DNA of 64,000 bases from Myotis daubentonii. Taxonomy: Eukaryota; Chordata; Mammalia; Chiroptera; Vespertilionidae. The stretch covers positions 90,200,433 through 90,264,432 of the forward strand of contig NC_081842.1 of the NCBI RefSeq assembly GCF_963259705.1, written 5' to 3'. Position numbers and translations under genes: made by a program. Positions 32,077 to 43,849 of this stretch are shown in pieces. The notes under the pieces were generated by a model, which was given only the letters and a program-made list of their open reading frames with translations, was not told the origin of the DNA and ran no database searches. Position 1 is the first letter of the stretch. Every line of letters starts with the position of its first letter.

Positions 32077-34464
32077 AGTGGGAGAAACCATGATGGCAGC
32101 ATAGGTAAACACCAGAAATTGCTGCCTCCCACAACAACTTCAAAAATACAACAAAAAGACAAAACGGACATCATCCAGAACTACAGGAAGGCTGGCTGAG
32201 TGGAAACTCTACAACTAGAAGGAAAGAGAAAAGCACACTGAGACCCAGAGGAGCTGCGGAAGTAAAGTGCAGAGGTACAGAGGCTCAAGCGTGCGGAAAG
32301 GGGCTGGCACCTGAGGACGCGGCTGTCCTTTTAAATCGGAAGGGAGTCACAAGCTCCCGACTTCTCTGAACTCCAGTTCCAGGAAGTCTCTGGGGACCCA
32401 GGACTCATACGGGGAGAAACTGGAAGGTCTGGCAGCGGGCAAAACTCGGAACTCGAGGGCGGCTTTCTCTCAGAGGTGCTTGCAGCAATTACAGGGACAC
32501 TGAGATCCGTGGCCCCTTAGGGCAGGGCTGAGGATCAGCCATAGCTGTTTGCTCCACCCTTTGATTCCCTGAGACCCTGCCCCACACAGGCTGCTGCGGC
32601 AGAGGCTTTTGCATATGAATGCCCTGGCCCTTTGCAACCTGAAAATTACCTAACAAATTGCAGCTGGGCCAGACAGACCCAGAACTTCCAAGAGAAGGCC
32701 AAGGCCGCACAGCAGCTTGCATTGCTTCACGGCTGGGCCTCATATGGGCACCTCCAAACTCCAAAAATGGAAGGGAAATATGCAGTTCTCCTCGTAGCTC
32801 CTGCTGGGTAGCCTCAGGAAGAGGCTAAATTAGCACCTCCTTAGATCCAAGAGCCAGTGTACCCAGTGGTCAGAGTGGGACCATCCAGATTGTAACTCCT
32901 CAGATCCATAAGGGACACACTCAGGGGGCAGACTCAGTGAGCACCAAAGCCCCACTGAAGCAAGTCTTGCCCCAGAAGGGTGTCTTCAGCACAGAAGTTC
33001 TCCCACTGCAGACACAGCTGATTCTCACTGCCGATTGGCCTGGAGGTCAATTCCTCCCAGTGATCCTACAACAATCAAGGCGTAACTACAACAAGACTGT
33101 GCACAAAGCCCACAAGGGGGTGCACCAAGAGTGTCTACCTCAGGTTACTGGGGAGGCTGAGCCACTGGGGCCTACAGGACACCGAGCACACAAAACCACT
33201 TTACCAACACAGGGTAGCATAGAAAATGTGGAGACACAGAAATAGGTCACAAATGACAGAAATGGAGGAAAGCAAATGACTGGATATAGAGTTCAAAACC
33301 ACGTTTATAAGGTTTTTCAAGAATTTTATGGAAACCGCTGATAAATTTAGTAAGACCCTGGAGGATATGAAAAAAGACCAACTAGAAATTAAGCATACAC
33401 TGACTGAAATAAAGAATAATATACAGAGATCCAACAGCAGACAAGAGGATCCCAAGAATCAAGTCAAAGATTTTAAATATGAAGAAACAAAAAATACCCA
33501 ACCGAAGAAGCAAAAAGAAAAAAGAATCCAAAAATATGAAGATAGTGTAAGGAGCCTCTGGGACAACTTCAAGCATACCAACATCAGAATTATAGGGGTA
33601 CCAGAAGAAGAGAGAGGGCAAGATATTGAAAACCTATTTGAAGAAATAATGACAGAAAACTTCCCCTACCTGGTGAAAGAAATAGACTTACAAGTCCAGG
33701 AAGCGCAGAGAACCCCAAACAACAGGAATCCAAATTGGACCACACCAAGACACATCATAATTAAAATGCCAAGAGCAAAAGACAAAGAGAGAATCTTAAA
33801 AGCAGAAAGAGAAAAACAGTTAGTTACCTACAAGGGAGTACCCATACTACTGTCAGCTGATTTCTCAACAGATACCATGCAGGTCAGAAGGGAGTGGCAA
33901 GAAATATTCAAAGTGATGAATGCCAAGAACCTACAACCAAGATTACTTTATCCAGCAAAGCTATCATTCAGAATTGAAGGTCAGAGAAAGAGCTTCACAG
34001 ATAAGGAAAAGCTAAAGGAGTTCATCACCACCAAACCAACATTATATGAAATGCTGAAAGGTATTCTTTAAGAAGAGGAAGAAGAAATAGGAACTCTTAC
34101 CATTTGCCACAGCATGGATGGAACTGGAGAGAATTATGCTAAGTGAAATAAGCCAGTCAGAGAAGGATAAATACCACATGATCTCACTCATTTGTGGAAT
34201 ATAATGAACAACATAAACTGATGATCAAGGACTGATCCAGAGACGGAGAGGCATTGATTGGACTGTCGAGCCTTGGAGGGAAGGTAGGGGAGCGTGGGGG
34301 TAAGGGCGAAAGATAAACCAAAGGACTTCTATGCAAGCATATAGGCCTAACCAATGGACACGGACAATGGGGGGTGAGGGCATGAGTGGGGGTGGGGGTA
34401 GAGGGTAACGTGGGGATAAGGACACATATGTAATATCTTAATCAATAAAAAATATATTAAAAAA
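32077..34464 (+). mobile_element. Internally deleted L1 (5' UTR + ORF1 + 3' end)
   Basis: Flanked by AAGAAAAGTTAA (32065-32076 and 34464-34475, overlapping the A-tail). The 5' end, AGTGGGAGAAACCATGATGG, is that of a full-length bat L1. ORF1 (33226-34071) is followed after about 20 bases by the very end of ORF2 ('ACAGCATGGATGGAACTGGAGAG') and the L1 3' UTR ending AATCAATAAAAAATA. About 4 kb of ORF2 is therefore absent, either by deletion or splicing, or because the source was a HAL1-like lineage. Confidence 0.85.
33226..34071 (+). pseudogene. L1 ORF1 with a premature stop at codon 18
   Basis: The frame starts MWRHRNRSQMTEMEESK and meets TGA at 33277-33279, then continues open to TAA at 34069-34071. 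After the stop the protein aligns with the intact ORF1 at 2421-3269 throughout: coiled coil, 'NIRIIGVPEEERGQDIENLF', '[19 protein letters not shown]', 'LSADFSTDTMQVRREWQEIFKVMNAKNLQPRLLYPAKLSF'. A downstream ATG at 33328 would give 247 residues lacking part of the coiled coil. Confidence 0.88.
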
Positions 34465-34619
34465 AGAAAAGTTAACGTAAATGTGGATACTGACAAAGTC
34501 CCTACATATCATATTTTTCACTTTTATAAACACACACACACAATTCAGCATTAGTTTAGCATCAATTTGTTTCTACATTATTATGAAGGGAAGACACTTT
34601 CAAATTCACTTCATAAGAT

Positions 34620-34783
34620 AAATTCATCTGCTTTAGATCTTTTGAAAATAAGACAAAGTATAGTGAGGCAGTAACTGAAAATGTCCCCTAATATTTTAAG
34701 TTACTATGTGAACAATTTTAAAAATACATATGACAATGGACACATCACCTGCTCAATTCGGTGCTCCATATAAATATCATATG
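34620..34783. repeat. Copy B of the 165-bp segment shared with the Helitron
   Basis: See 31338-31502. Copy B lies outside any recognised Helitron end, beyond the L1 insertion, so it is either a second Helitron fragment without ends or the source or product of a capture or duplication. Confidence 0.9.
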
Positions 34784-34986
34784 AAATCCTAGCTCTAACC
34801 AAACTCTAATTACATACAATAAACATATTTTTTTTCAGGTACTCTGAGCTTTAGAATACGTTAAAAGTGTTTCTAAAAATAAGTGTTAACATCCTCACAC
34901 ATAGAAGATTTCAATGTTCTGATCTAAATGATCTAAAATATCTATTAAGTTAGAATATATAATTTGCAGTAACTTGAAGTCTTCTA

Positions 34987-35667
34987 TCCTTTATAACAAA
35001 AGCCTAATATTCTGAGTGTCTGCTTGTCTGGTCAGTCATTCAACCAATCCAAGTGTAATATGATAATGATATGCTAAGGCTGCTCAACAGCTTACTATGA
35101 CATGCACTGACCACCAGGGGGCAGAGGCTTCAACCAGTAGGTTAGCTTGCTGCTGGGGTCTGGTCAATCAGGACTAAGCGATATGGGCAAGACACACCCT
35201 GCAGTCCTCCCACGGTCCCTCTCCAGCTGGCTAATCTCTTGTGTCCCTTCATGGCCCCAACTGTGCACTGGTGGGGGTCTCTCGGCCTGGCCTGTGCCCT
35301 CTCGCAATCTGGGACGCCATGGGGGATGTTGGAGAGACGGTTTGGGCATGACAGCAGAATGACCAGTCACTATGACCGGCACTGAAAACCAGGGGGCAGA
35401 GGCTCAATGCAGGAGCTGTCCCCTGGTTGTCAGTGCACTCCCACAGGGGGAGCACTGTTCAGCCAGAAGCTGGGCTCACAGCTGGCAAGCGCAGTGGCAG
35501 TAGTGGGAGCCTCTCCTGTCTCCGCCGCACTGCTAAGGATGTCAGACTAACATTTTTGGCCCGCGACCCATGGGCTGAGGGCTCCCAGACTGAGAGAGGG
35601 TGTAGGCCGGGCTGAGGGACTCTCCCCCACCCCTGCAGTGCACAAATTTTGTGCACCAGGTCTCTAG
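34987..35667 (+). mobile_element. Helitron, non-autonomous
   Basis: It starts TCCTTTATAACAAAAGCCTAATAT after an A and ends with GTGCACAAATTTTGTGCACC, then AGGTCTCTAG and T. The 681-bp payload contains one perfect CTCF-core-like motif and a weaker inverted pair around 35386-35434, a layout also seen in the Helitron at 54395. Confidence 0.92.
35111..35124 (+). promoter_or_regulatory. CTCF-core-like motif in Helitron (perfect)
   Basis: CCACCAGGGGGCAG, preceded by CACTGA as in the other Helitron copies. Motif match only. Confidence 0.4.
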
Positions 35668-36600
35668 TATACTATATGTAGCAAAAGATATTTTATTTAC
35701 CATGATATGTAGGACTGAACTGAACAAAATACTTCTAATTAAGAACAATGTTCTTCTAAAATTGTTTTGTTTGAATACATTTCAGAAACATCAGTGAACC
35801 TACATTTAATTTCCATTTTTTCTTTATAAGCAAATGATACCTATTGTAATAATATATAATGCAGCATTTTAGCATGAAAACAACACTGATTTGACAAAAA
35901 ATGGTTAGAACTCAGAGGGGAGATAATATGAAAATAATAAAGAGTAAAGCAACATATCATATTTTGAACAGTCTTAACTTATGCGCCAATAAAATTATCT
36001 ATTTCAAATTATAAATTTATTAAATAAATCAATATTCAGAAAGCAGTTTTGTCAGTACATATACATAATTCCAATTCCCTTTTCCTCCTCATTTTTGATT
36101 CTCTGTCCTAGAATCTGTGGTCAGTAAAGGGCAATTCCAGTAGGTGGAGTAATAGTAAAGCAAATGCTCTATGTGACTCTATAATTTTGTGCTTCTATTG
36201 CATTTTGCCCAGAAATTAGCATAAATCAGATGAGGTTAATAAGGATAGAAGTAAAGAGCATACACGTAGATAAATGCATTGCTTTACAGAGTAAATGTAT
36301 TGCTGTAGAACAAAAACATACTCCCTTTGGTCTTCAATTTTCTCCATATTTTTCCTTTTCAATTTAAAAGGTTTCTTGATAACTTGCATTTAATACAAAA
36401 GTTGGAGAGACCAAATTTGACAGAGCACTCCTGAGTATTGTTGTGGCAGAAATCAGAAGCACAGACAGGCAAATCCAACATTGGTATTCAGGTCTTGTGA
36501 GATTTCAGACAGAGTTTTCTAACAAGGTCATGGCCTTGCCAGCTCACTCTTATTTAGCCTGGTCAGAACTTCCACTGTCCTGAGCAGAAGCATGATGGAG
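35668..36600. other. AT-rich intergenic sequence
   Basis: No gene or repeat boundary was recognised. Confidence 0.45.
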
Positions 36601-36639
36601 ATAACTTTTCCAAGGAGAGAAAGAAAGAGAGAGAGGTAA

Positions 36640-36686
<47 letters not shown>
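36640..36686. repeat. (GA)n microsatellite
   Basis: A run of about 23 AG dinucleotides preceded by imperfect GAAAGA repeats from 36612. Confidence 0.95.
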
Positions 36687-36688
<2 letters not shown>

Positions 36689-36839
36689 GTAATCAATGTT
36701 CTTAACACATCTAACACTATTTCCCCTAGGGATCATATTGAGCTTTCATCAGCAAGAGTTTAGCTACCAAGTGTATATGTTTATCTACCAAATATGTATA
36801 TGTAAAAAAAGGTAAGTAATATTAATTTATTCTATCAAT

Positions 36840-37790
36840 ATCCATATCCAGTAGCCCCCTTATCTGGAGGGATTTTCCCCCCCAAGATTATGAATGCCTG
36901 AAGTTACAGATAGTACCCCACTATTTGTATATATATTGTTGTTGTTTTTTAATACACAAATACCTATGAAAAACCTTAAATTATAAATTAGGCACTGTAA
37001 GAGATTAACAACTAATAACATAAAACAAATATCCTATATAATAAAAGTCCAGTGACCAAAACAGTGGAATGACCAGAACGACCAGAGACCAGAACACCTT
37101 GGGTCCTCACCCCGGCTGGCCCAGCCCCTGAGGGAGCGGTTAGGAGCAATCAGGCAGGCAGGTGTGCAGTTAGGAGCAATGAGGCAAGCAGGCAGAGACA
37201 GTCAAGTGGTTAGGGGTTATCAGGCAGGCAGTCTAGCAGTTAGGAGCCAGCAGTCCCAGATTGTGAGAGGGATGTCTGACTGCCGGTTTAGCCCCATCCT
37301 GATCCCTGTGGATCAGGCCTAAACTAGCAGTCAGACATCCCCCGAAATGTCCTGGATTGCGAGAGGGTGCAGGCTGGGCTGAGGAAGCCCTCCCACCCCC
37401 ATGCACAAATTTTGTGCACTGGGCCTCTAGTAATAATATATTGTGATAAAAGTTATGCAAATAGCCATGATTAAATAAAATAAGTTTTACTTAAACATAG
37501 CACTGCAATACCATGAAGGTTAATCTGATAACCCAGAGGACTACTACGTGACTCATGGGTGGGTAGTATGTACAGTTTAGAAACACTGAACAAAGGGATG
37601 ATTCATGTCTCAGGTGGGACAGAATGACATAGCATGAGATTTCATCATACTACTCAGAATGGCATACATTTTAATTTTAAATTCATGTATTATTTATTTG
37701 GGGGATATTTTATTTAATATTTTGTACTGCTGTTGATCACAAATAACTGAACTCGTGGAAAGTAAAAGCATGAATAAGGGAGGACTACAG
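36840..37790. mobile_element. Tigger-like MITE split by a Helitron
   Basis: The left edge 'tccagtagcccccttatctggagggatttt' and right edge 'gggaggactac' resemble Tigger-family ends ('cagtgcatccccttatccgcgg'). Internal text 'aagggatgattcatgtctcaggtgggacagaatgacatagcatgagatttcatcatactactcag' is shared with 300-655. The Helitron at 37032-37430 interrupts it. Confidence 0.65.
37032..37430 (+). mobile_element. Helitron nested in a Tigger element
   Basis: It starts TCCTATATAATAAAAGTCC after an A and ends ATGCACAAATTTTGTGCAC, then TGGGCCTCTAG and T. The payload is 399 bp, with AGGCAGGCAG repeats and a CTGACTGCCGGTTTAG / CTAAACTAGCAGTCAG inverted pair around 37276 and 37320. Confidence 0.93.
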
Positions 37791-37806
37791 ACTCTGTCAT
37801 GTATCA

Positions 37807-37807
<1 letters not shown>

Positions 37808-37896
<89 letters not shown>
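37808..37896. repeat. (TC)n then (TA)n compound microsatellite
   Basis: About 19 TC units followed directly by about 24 TA units, adjoining the Tigger element's right edge. Confidence 0.95.
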
Positions 37897-37902
<6 letters not shown>

Positions 37903-37962
37903 TATATACTTAAAATTTATATATAACATATGTAAGCTAAAGAAAAAAAATAACGTTTAACC

Positions 37963-38245
37963 TCCAAAATTTATAGGAAACTCATACAACTTAACAAAAA
38001 GAAAATAAAAGTTTATTGGATGTAACATTGGCAAATATGTTGTCCTGTGTAGTGGGATCTCTTGTTTTGTTGATGGTTTCTTCTGTGGTACAGAAGCTTT
38101 TCATTTTGATGTAGTCCCATTTGTTTATTTTCTCCGTAGTTTCCATTGTCCTGGGAGATGTATCAATAAAGATATTGCTACAAGATGTATCTGATATTTT
38201 GCTGCCTATGGATTCTTCTAAATTTTCTGTTAAACTATCTTAAAG
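37963..38245. mobile_element. L1 fragment with 5' inversion
   Basis: 37963-38002 is sense L1 ORF2 ('aaaatttataggaaactcatacaacttaacaaaaagaaaa'), while 38005-38245 is antisense ORF2 ('ttggcaaatatgttgtcctgtgtagtgggatctcttgttttgttgatggtttcttctgtggtacagaagctttt'). This head-to-head arrangement is the product expected of twin priming. Confidence 0.6.
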
Positions 38246-38576
38246 AGAATAGTTAATAGGCAGTAACAATGTAGTAGAATTTAGGATTCATGGTTTACAT
38301 TATTTCTCATTCATGCATATTGATTAAAAACAGTATCTATATCATGTTGATAAAGAAGGTGAGATATGACACAAATAAACAAGTTTTAGTCAAAGGAAAT
38401 GTGTTATTTCAATTGTTTTTAATTGATTATATGTAGTATTTTGAAATAAGAAAGTGATTAAAGGAGATATTTGTTTCTGTATATCACTGCAGACATATAT
38501 GTTGTCTAGATTTCAAGCTATCAGCTATGTGACAGAGCAAAGAGAAAACAAAAAATTAGCTACACTTATATAACCA

Positions 38577-38862
38577 CTAGAGGCCTGATGCTGGCAGTCA
38601 GACATCACTCTCACAATCCGGGACTGCTGGCTCCCAACCACTCGCCTGCATGCCAGACTGATCACCCCCTAACCACTCCCCTGCCAGCCTGATTGATGCC
38701 TAACTACTCCCCTGCAGGCCCAGTCCCCCCAACTTCCCTCCCCTGCAGGCATGGTCCCTCCCAACTGCCCTCCCCTGCCAGCCATCTTGTGCCCACATGG
38801 GAGCAGCCATCTTGTGTGAGGGCATGATGTCAATTTGCATATTACCTCTTTATTATATAGGA
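38577..38862 (-). mobile_element. Short Helitron, non-autonomous
   Basis: On the minus strand it starts TCCTATATAATAAAGAGG, then TAATATGCAAATTGACATCA, and ends in CAGGCCTCTAG then T. The usual GTGCAC hairpin is deleted: CTAGAGGCCTGATG runs straight into the payload. Its payload resembles 24667-25168 and 43256-43626 (GATGGC, CAGGGGAGGG). Confidence 0.88.
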
Positions 38863-38944
38863 TGAGTCTAAACTATAATATCTTAGCATCCTGAGGTAAT
38901 TTCTAAAGTTATCCACAAGTGGTAAAAAACACTAATAAGGAACA

Positions 38945-39360
38945 TCTATGAATTGCTATCCATTCCTGGAGGATTGTACTTTTCTAGAAATTTGTCAATT
39001 TCATTCACATTTTTGGCATATACTTGCTCATATTTTCTTACAATCCTTTGTTTTTCTGTGGTGTCAGTTGTTACTTCTCTGCTTTTGTTTCTGTTTTCAT
39101 TCTGGTACTCTCTCTTTGTTTCTTTCTTTTTAAGAATATTTATTTTTGAAAGTATTAATTATGTCCCCTTTTTTCCTGCCATCTACCCCATCCAGCCCAC
39201 TCCCTCTTCCCACCCCAGGACCTCACCAACCTATTGTCTGTGTCCATGGATTATGCATATATGCATACAGGTCTTTGGTTGATTACATCCCATCCATCCA
39301 CCTCCCCTGATTTTCCTCTGAGATTCCATACTCTGTTCCATGCTTCCAGCATCATAAACA
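38945..39360 (-). mobile_element. L1 fragment (ORF2 pieces and 3' UTR, antisense)
   Basis: 'ggaggattgtacttttctagaaatttgtcaatttc' is antisense ORF2; 39135-39360 ('cccaccccaggacctcaccaacctattgtctgtgtccatgg') is an antisense 3' UTR. The two may be separate insertions. Confidence 0.5.
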
Positions 39361-39682
39361 TTTTTAAAATGACTGTGACTACTAAATAAAATACAAATAC
39401 TTAATTTCATCCCCTAAATTCCAAAAACCAAGAAGCACCTAATAATGATAATTTTCATTAGCATAATTAAATATCACAGAGTTAATAATAAAAAAATCAT
39501 TTTAAGATCTAAACAAAAGTGAATCTTTAGTCAAGACTAATCTTGATTCTTTTCATAAATCTTAAATGAGAAGAAAAATTAGTGTTTTGCTGTAAATGTT
39601 TTCCATCTCATAATCAACTCTGTATTTTGGTAATATTTCTATTTCTTATAATTCTGTATACTTACAAGTAGATAAACCTTTC

Positions 39683-39855
39683 TTCCTCCCTTCCTCCCTT
39701 CCTTCCTTCCTTCCTTCCTTCCTTCCTTCCTTCCTTCCTTCCTTCCTTCCTTCCTTCCTTCCCTCCTTCCCTCCTTCCTTCCTTCCTTCCTTCCTTCCTT
39801 CCTTCCTTCCTTCCTTCCTTCCTTCCTTCCTTCCTTCCTTCCTTCCCTCTTTCCC

Positions 39856-39902
<47 letters not shown>
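39683..39902. repeat. (TTCC)n / (TC)n long microsatellite
   Basis: About 165 bases of CTTC/TTCC tetranucleotide repeats with a few CCC variants, followed by about 20 TC units. The antisense open frame of repeated EGRK residues over it is an artefact of the repeat. Confidence 0.97.
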
Positions 39903-39906
<4 letters not shown>

Positions 39907-42420
39907 TTTTTAACAGCAGACCTACAGAATCCCTAAGGATGCATGGATACTTTCTCCTCATCATTTTGAAGGGATGGAAAACTAATAAGTCACCACCAGG
40001 AGGATAAATGTATCTTATCAGGGAATAGCCAGTCAATTAAGTGAAATGCATTTTATTAGAATATCTTATGTTGACGAGAATACCCCCTTTCTCAGACATC
40101 ACATTTTCAGATGAAGATATACTTGTTTTAGAATACAACCCCTTACTACATTCCTTATCTTTTATTTCTCTCTTGTTGGTGAGTAAGAAGAAACTGTCTA
40201 GTTCATATTCCTGACTTTGTAGAATTAAAACCCTGAAAGTTTAATTTCTCGTTATTCACTCTACATGTACCCATCTCAATCCTGAAGAGCCAGGAGTGGT
40301 CTTGAAAAGTCAAATTGCTTTGCAGACATAGCCTTTCCCTGGGGTGGGGGGTTCTGAGGAATTTACAAGTATAGGAAAATAAGGTGATGTGATGGAAAGA
40401 ATAATAGTTAATCCCTTAAGACACAAACCTAAAGAGACTTTCTATATGCTATTGTTAGCAACAATTTCCATATCCACCTGGTTGTCTCTTGCACCTTATT
40501 TTTCATATTATTTCTAAATCATGAGGGAAAGAAAGGAATATTATATACTGACACCCTTAATCCTCAAAATATGTCTAAGACATTCTGAGAACTCTGGTCA
40601 ATATAATTACGCTAAATGTTACCAACTTTGAAATACCTTGCAGCTCACCTAAAATGATGACAATTGTATGTATTATCACGGTATTTTATATAATGAATAC
40701 TGTCTTCTAACATTATCTATAGCCAGGAGTTAGTTGTAAAATAGCAATGAAAAATTCTGAGGATGTGACAATTTATCCTTTGATGAAGCAGCTTTTTCAG
40801 AGGTAGGGTCTTCATGTTAAGTCTCTGTAGCATTAACATAACATGTTGGATCTTAAGAAGTTTTAGTTATTGGATCATGAAATGAACCTTATTATAAACC
40901 ATCTCAGTAGAATGTATGAAATAGAAAGAGTTCATTTTGCCAATATGTATTGTTGGAGCTTCTTATCCATAAAGCTTTAATTTGCTAAAATGCCCCAATG
41001 AAAGTATAGATAACATAAATATTATATAAAATTATATCAACTGGACATAAGTTGGGATGATACATTAAAATGAGACTGAATACAATTGAAAGAGTACCTT
41101 TTAATATGTAGCTCAAACTTCTGTAAAGTTTTTCACTTCAAACTGATATGACATATAGATTATTGTATAACCTCCTTTAGAGACATAGATGCACTTTCCA
41201 TTCATTTTATAAGCTTAATTTAAAGACAACATCAGTAGTCTTAAATTTGAGGTAAAAGTTAAAACTAGAAAAATAATTTGGTCATGTTCCAATGATATGT
41301 GAAGGCACAAAACCCAGGAGAATCATTCAACAATAAGGCAAATGAAATAAAGAAATGAAGTAAAAAAACACATCTGCAAGTCTATAGGTTTTTGTACAAG
41401 GACAGACTTCTTCCATAAAAATGTAAAATATTAATGGAATTGTGGATAGGAATGCATTTTTAGACACACCTCCTAATCTCTCTGACATACAGACACACAC
41501 TTGTACAATTTTAAAGGCATACATGATTTAAAATAGAATGTTGTATATGGCACATTGTGACTTGAAAATTATGTGTCTGGTATGAATGTAATATTAGCAG
41601 AAAGAAAGTACAATTCGGAGAGAAAAAAATCATTATGCAGTAAGTTCCATCTTATCTAGATGGCAAAAGAGGTCATGCCAGTCATGAAGGACAATTCCAA
41701 ACTATCTCAGAGAACACAATTCCATTATAAATCATCTCAATATAACATCTCAATATGCATAGATTCAATTTTACATAGTCATCAAATCATGACCTCATTT
41801 TTATAGTGATATATAACATTATAGTAGATTTGGTATCACTACTAACTAGTTGTGCAATCTTTGATTGACACTTCCCCTTTTTGAGTGTTATTCTCTCTAT
41901 ATACAGTATAAAATGTGAGGACTAGAATAGATGATCTCTAAAGTTTAATGCAGAATGTTTACTGCAGAAACAAACATTTTGTGTTTGTTTCCGTAAATAC
42001 ACAAAGAGAATGTAACATGAATGCTACTCTTGCTTTTCAGTGTCAGTACTCTTAAATGAGATTATGTTGCATTTCAAATGCTGAATAAAAAATTTCATTT
42101 AAGCTACATGAATCATTTCTCTAGAAATATGAATGAATTGCTCAGCTTCTCTTGGAAGAGAAAAGTTACTCATAATTGATTTACTTACTATAAAGGTAAT
42201 GTTTTTTGATATTTGGGAACCTTCAAATTCAAATTCAGCCCTTTATGAATGACTAGTTGTCATGACACCTCCATTACATGCTAAAAATATGGGTATATAA
42301 CAATGCGTGGTTAACATTTCAGATATATTCTGGAATTACAATTCAACAATCTATAGTCTGAAGTCAGTAAATGTTTTAGCATATACAATTAAGTTGTAGT
42401 GTAATGAAGTAATCTATTGC
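39903..42420. other. Intergenic, nothing recognised
   Basis: About 2.5 kb of single-copy-looking, AT-rich DNA. No gene, RNA or repeat edge was identified. Confidence 0.45.
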
Positions 42421-42627
42421 AGCATTTCCCAATCATAGCGCAGCTCACATTATAGGCTGAATACTTCTTTGGTGTGGGGGCTATACTCTGCACTGAGGAA
42501 TATTTAGAAACACCCTTGGTTGCTAGATGCTAGTATAAACCTCTACTAAAAGCTGCAACAACCAAAAGTGTCTCCTAAGAGGCAAATGTGTTCCGGGGGC
42601 AAAATGGCCCCTGATTGAAAAACACTG
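42421..42627 (-). mobile_element. MER20-like hAT (Charlie) element
   Basis: Motifs in order are 'tggtgtgggggctatactctgcactgaggaatatttag', 'gttgctagatgctagta', 'gcaacaaccaaaagtgtctcc', 'ggcaaatgtgttccgggggcaaaatggcccctgattgaaaaacactg'. These match the reverse complement of MER20, an old placental-mammal hAT MITE. Confidence 0.8.
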
Positions 42628-42769
42628 GTTCATTGCAATGCTATCTATGTTGCATGCGGTCAGGAAAGTTCTAATTATTTCCCAAAAAAGGTAAAATCTT
42701 AATGCTTCAAAAGGAAGTGCTTCAGTTAATTCTAAACATTTTTAATCACATTTAGTGTGGACTGCTAGC

Positions 42770-42773
<4 letters not shown>

Positions 42774-42817
<44 letters not shown>
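42774..42817. repeat. (CA)n microsatellite
   Basis: About 22 uninterrupted AC repeats. Confidence 0.95.
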
Positions 42818-42820
<3 letters not shown>

Positions 42821-42939
42821 ACAAACCTATTTTAGCTAGTGTTGTTTTACTAAAACTTAAAATAAAATTGTAATGAAGCTACATGGAAACATAAAGTTTA
42901 CAACTGCCAATGTATGAAAAAAAATCTGAATTTCCTCCA

Positions 42940-43845
42940 ACACATGAATGAATAAGTAAAATATGGCATACATATGCCATGGAATATTACTTAGCCATAA
43001 AAGAAGGAAATATTGCCATTTGTGACAGCACAGATGAAATTGGAGGGCATTGTGCTACATGAAATAAGCCAGAGACAGAAAGAAAAATGCAATAAGGTAT
43101 CCAATACACTATCACTTATATGTGTATCTAAAAACAAATCCAAACAAATAATGCTTGCCAGGGAATGGGGCAGGATGGGGGTATAAGTGAAAGGGTACAA
43201 TTTTTTAATATAAGAAGAATATGTTCTGAGGATCTAATATACATCATAGTGACTATACTATATAATAAAAAGGTAATATGCAAATTGACCATCATGCCCT
43301 TGCACAAGATGGCCACCCCCATGTGGTCACAAGATGGCCACTACAAGATGGCCATCAGGGGAGGGCAGTTATGGAGGGGGCCAGGACTGCAGGGGAGGGT
43401 AGTTGGTGGTGACTGGGCCAGCAGGGGAGGACAGTTAAGGATGACCAGGCTGGCTGGGGAGTGGTTAGGGGCAATCAGACAGGCAGGCAGGCGAGCAGTT
43501 GGGAGCCAGCAGTCCCAGATTGCGAGAGGGATGTCTGACTGTCCGATATCTCAAGAGAGGTCCTAGATTGGAGAGGGTGCAGGCTGGGCTGAGGGACACC
43601 TCCCCACCAGTGCACCAGGCCTCTAGTAGTTAATAATACGGTATTGTATCCTTGAAAGTTGCTGAGAGTAGACCTTAAGCTTTCTCATGACACACACAAA
43701 AGAGTTAACTCTGTAAGCGAATATATGTGGTAATTATCTTGATCTTGCTAATCATTGCACCAATTTATATGTGTATGTCAAATCATCACATTGTGCACTT
43801 GAAATATATACAATTGTATTTGTCAATTGTTCTTCAGAAAATTGG
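42940..43845 (+). mobile_element. L1 3' end split by a Helitron
   Basis: 'cacatgaatgaataagtaaaatatggcatacatatgccatggaatattacttagccataaaagaaggaaat' (ORF2 end) leads into a 3' UTR that continues after the Helitron at 43256-43626 with 'agttaataatacggtattgtatccttgaaagttgctgagagtagacc'. Confidence 0.8.
43256..43626 (+). mobile_element. Helitron nested in L1 3' UTR
   Basis: It starts TACTATATAATAAAAAGG (first C changed to A), then GCAAATTGACCATCATGCCC, and ends AGTGCACCAGGCCTCTAG then T. The 371-bp payload is close to that of 24667-25168. Confidence 0.92.
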
Positions 43846-43849
43846 GGGA

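Noticed and set aside
39662..40036. 124-codon frame rich in RE and EGRK
   Set aside because: Translation of the TTCC/TC microsatellite.
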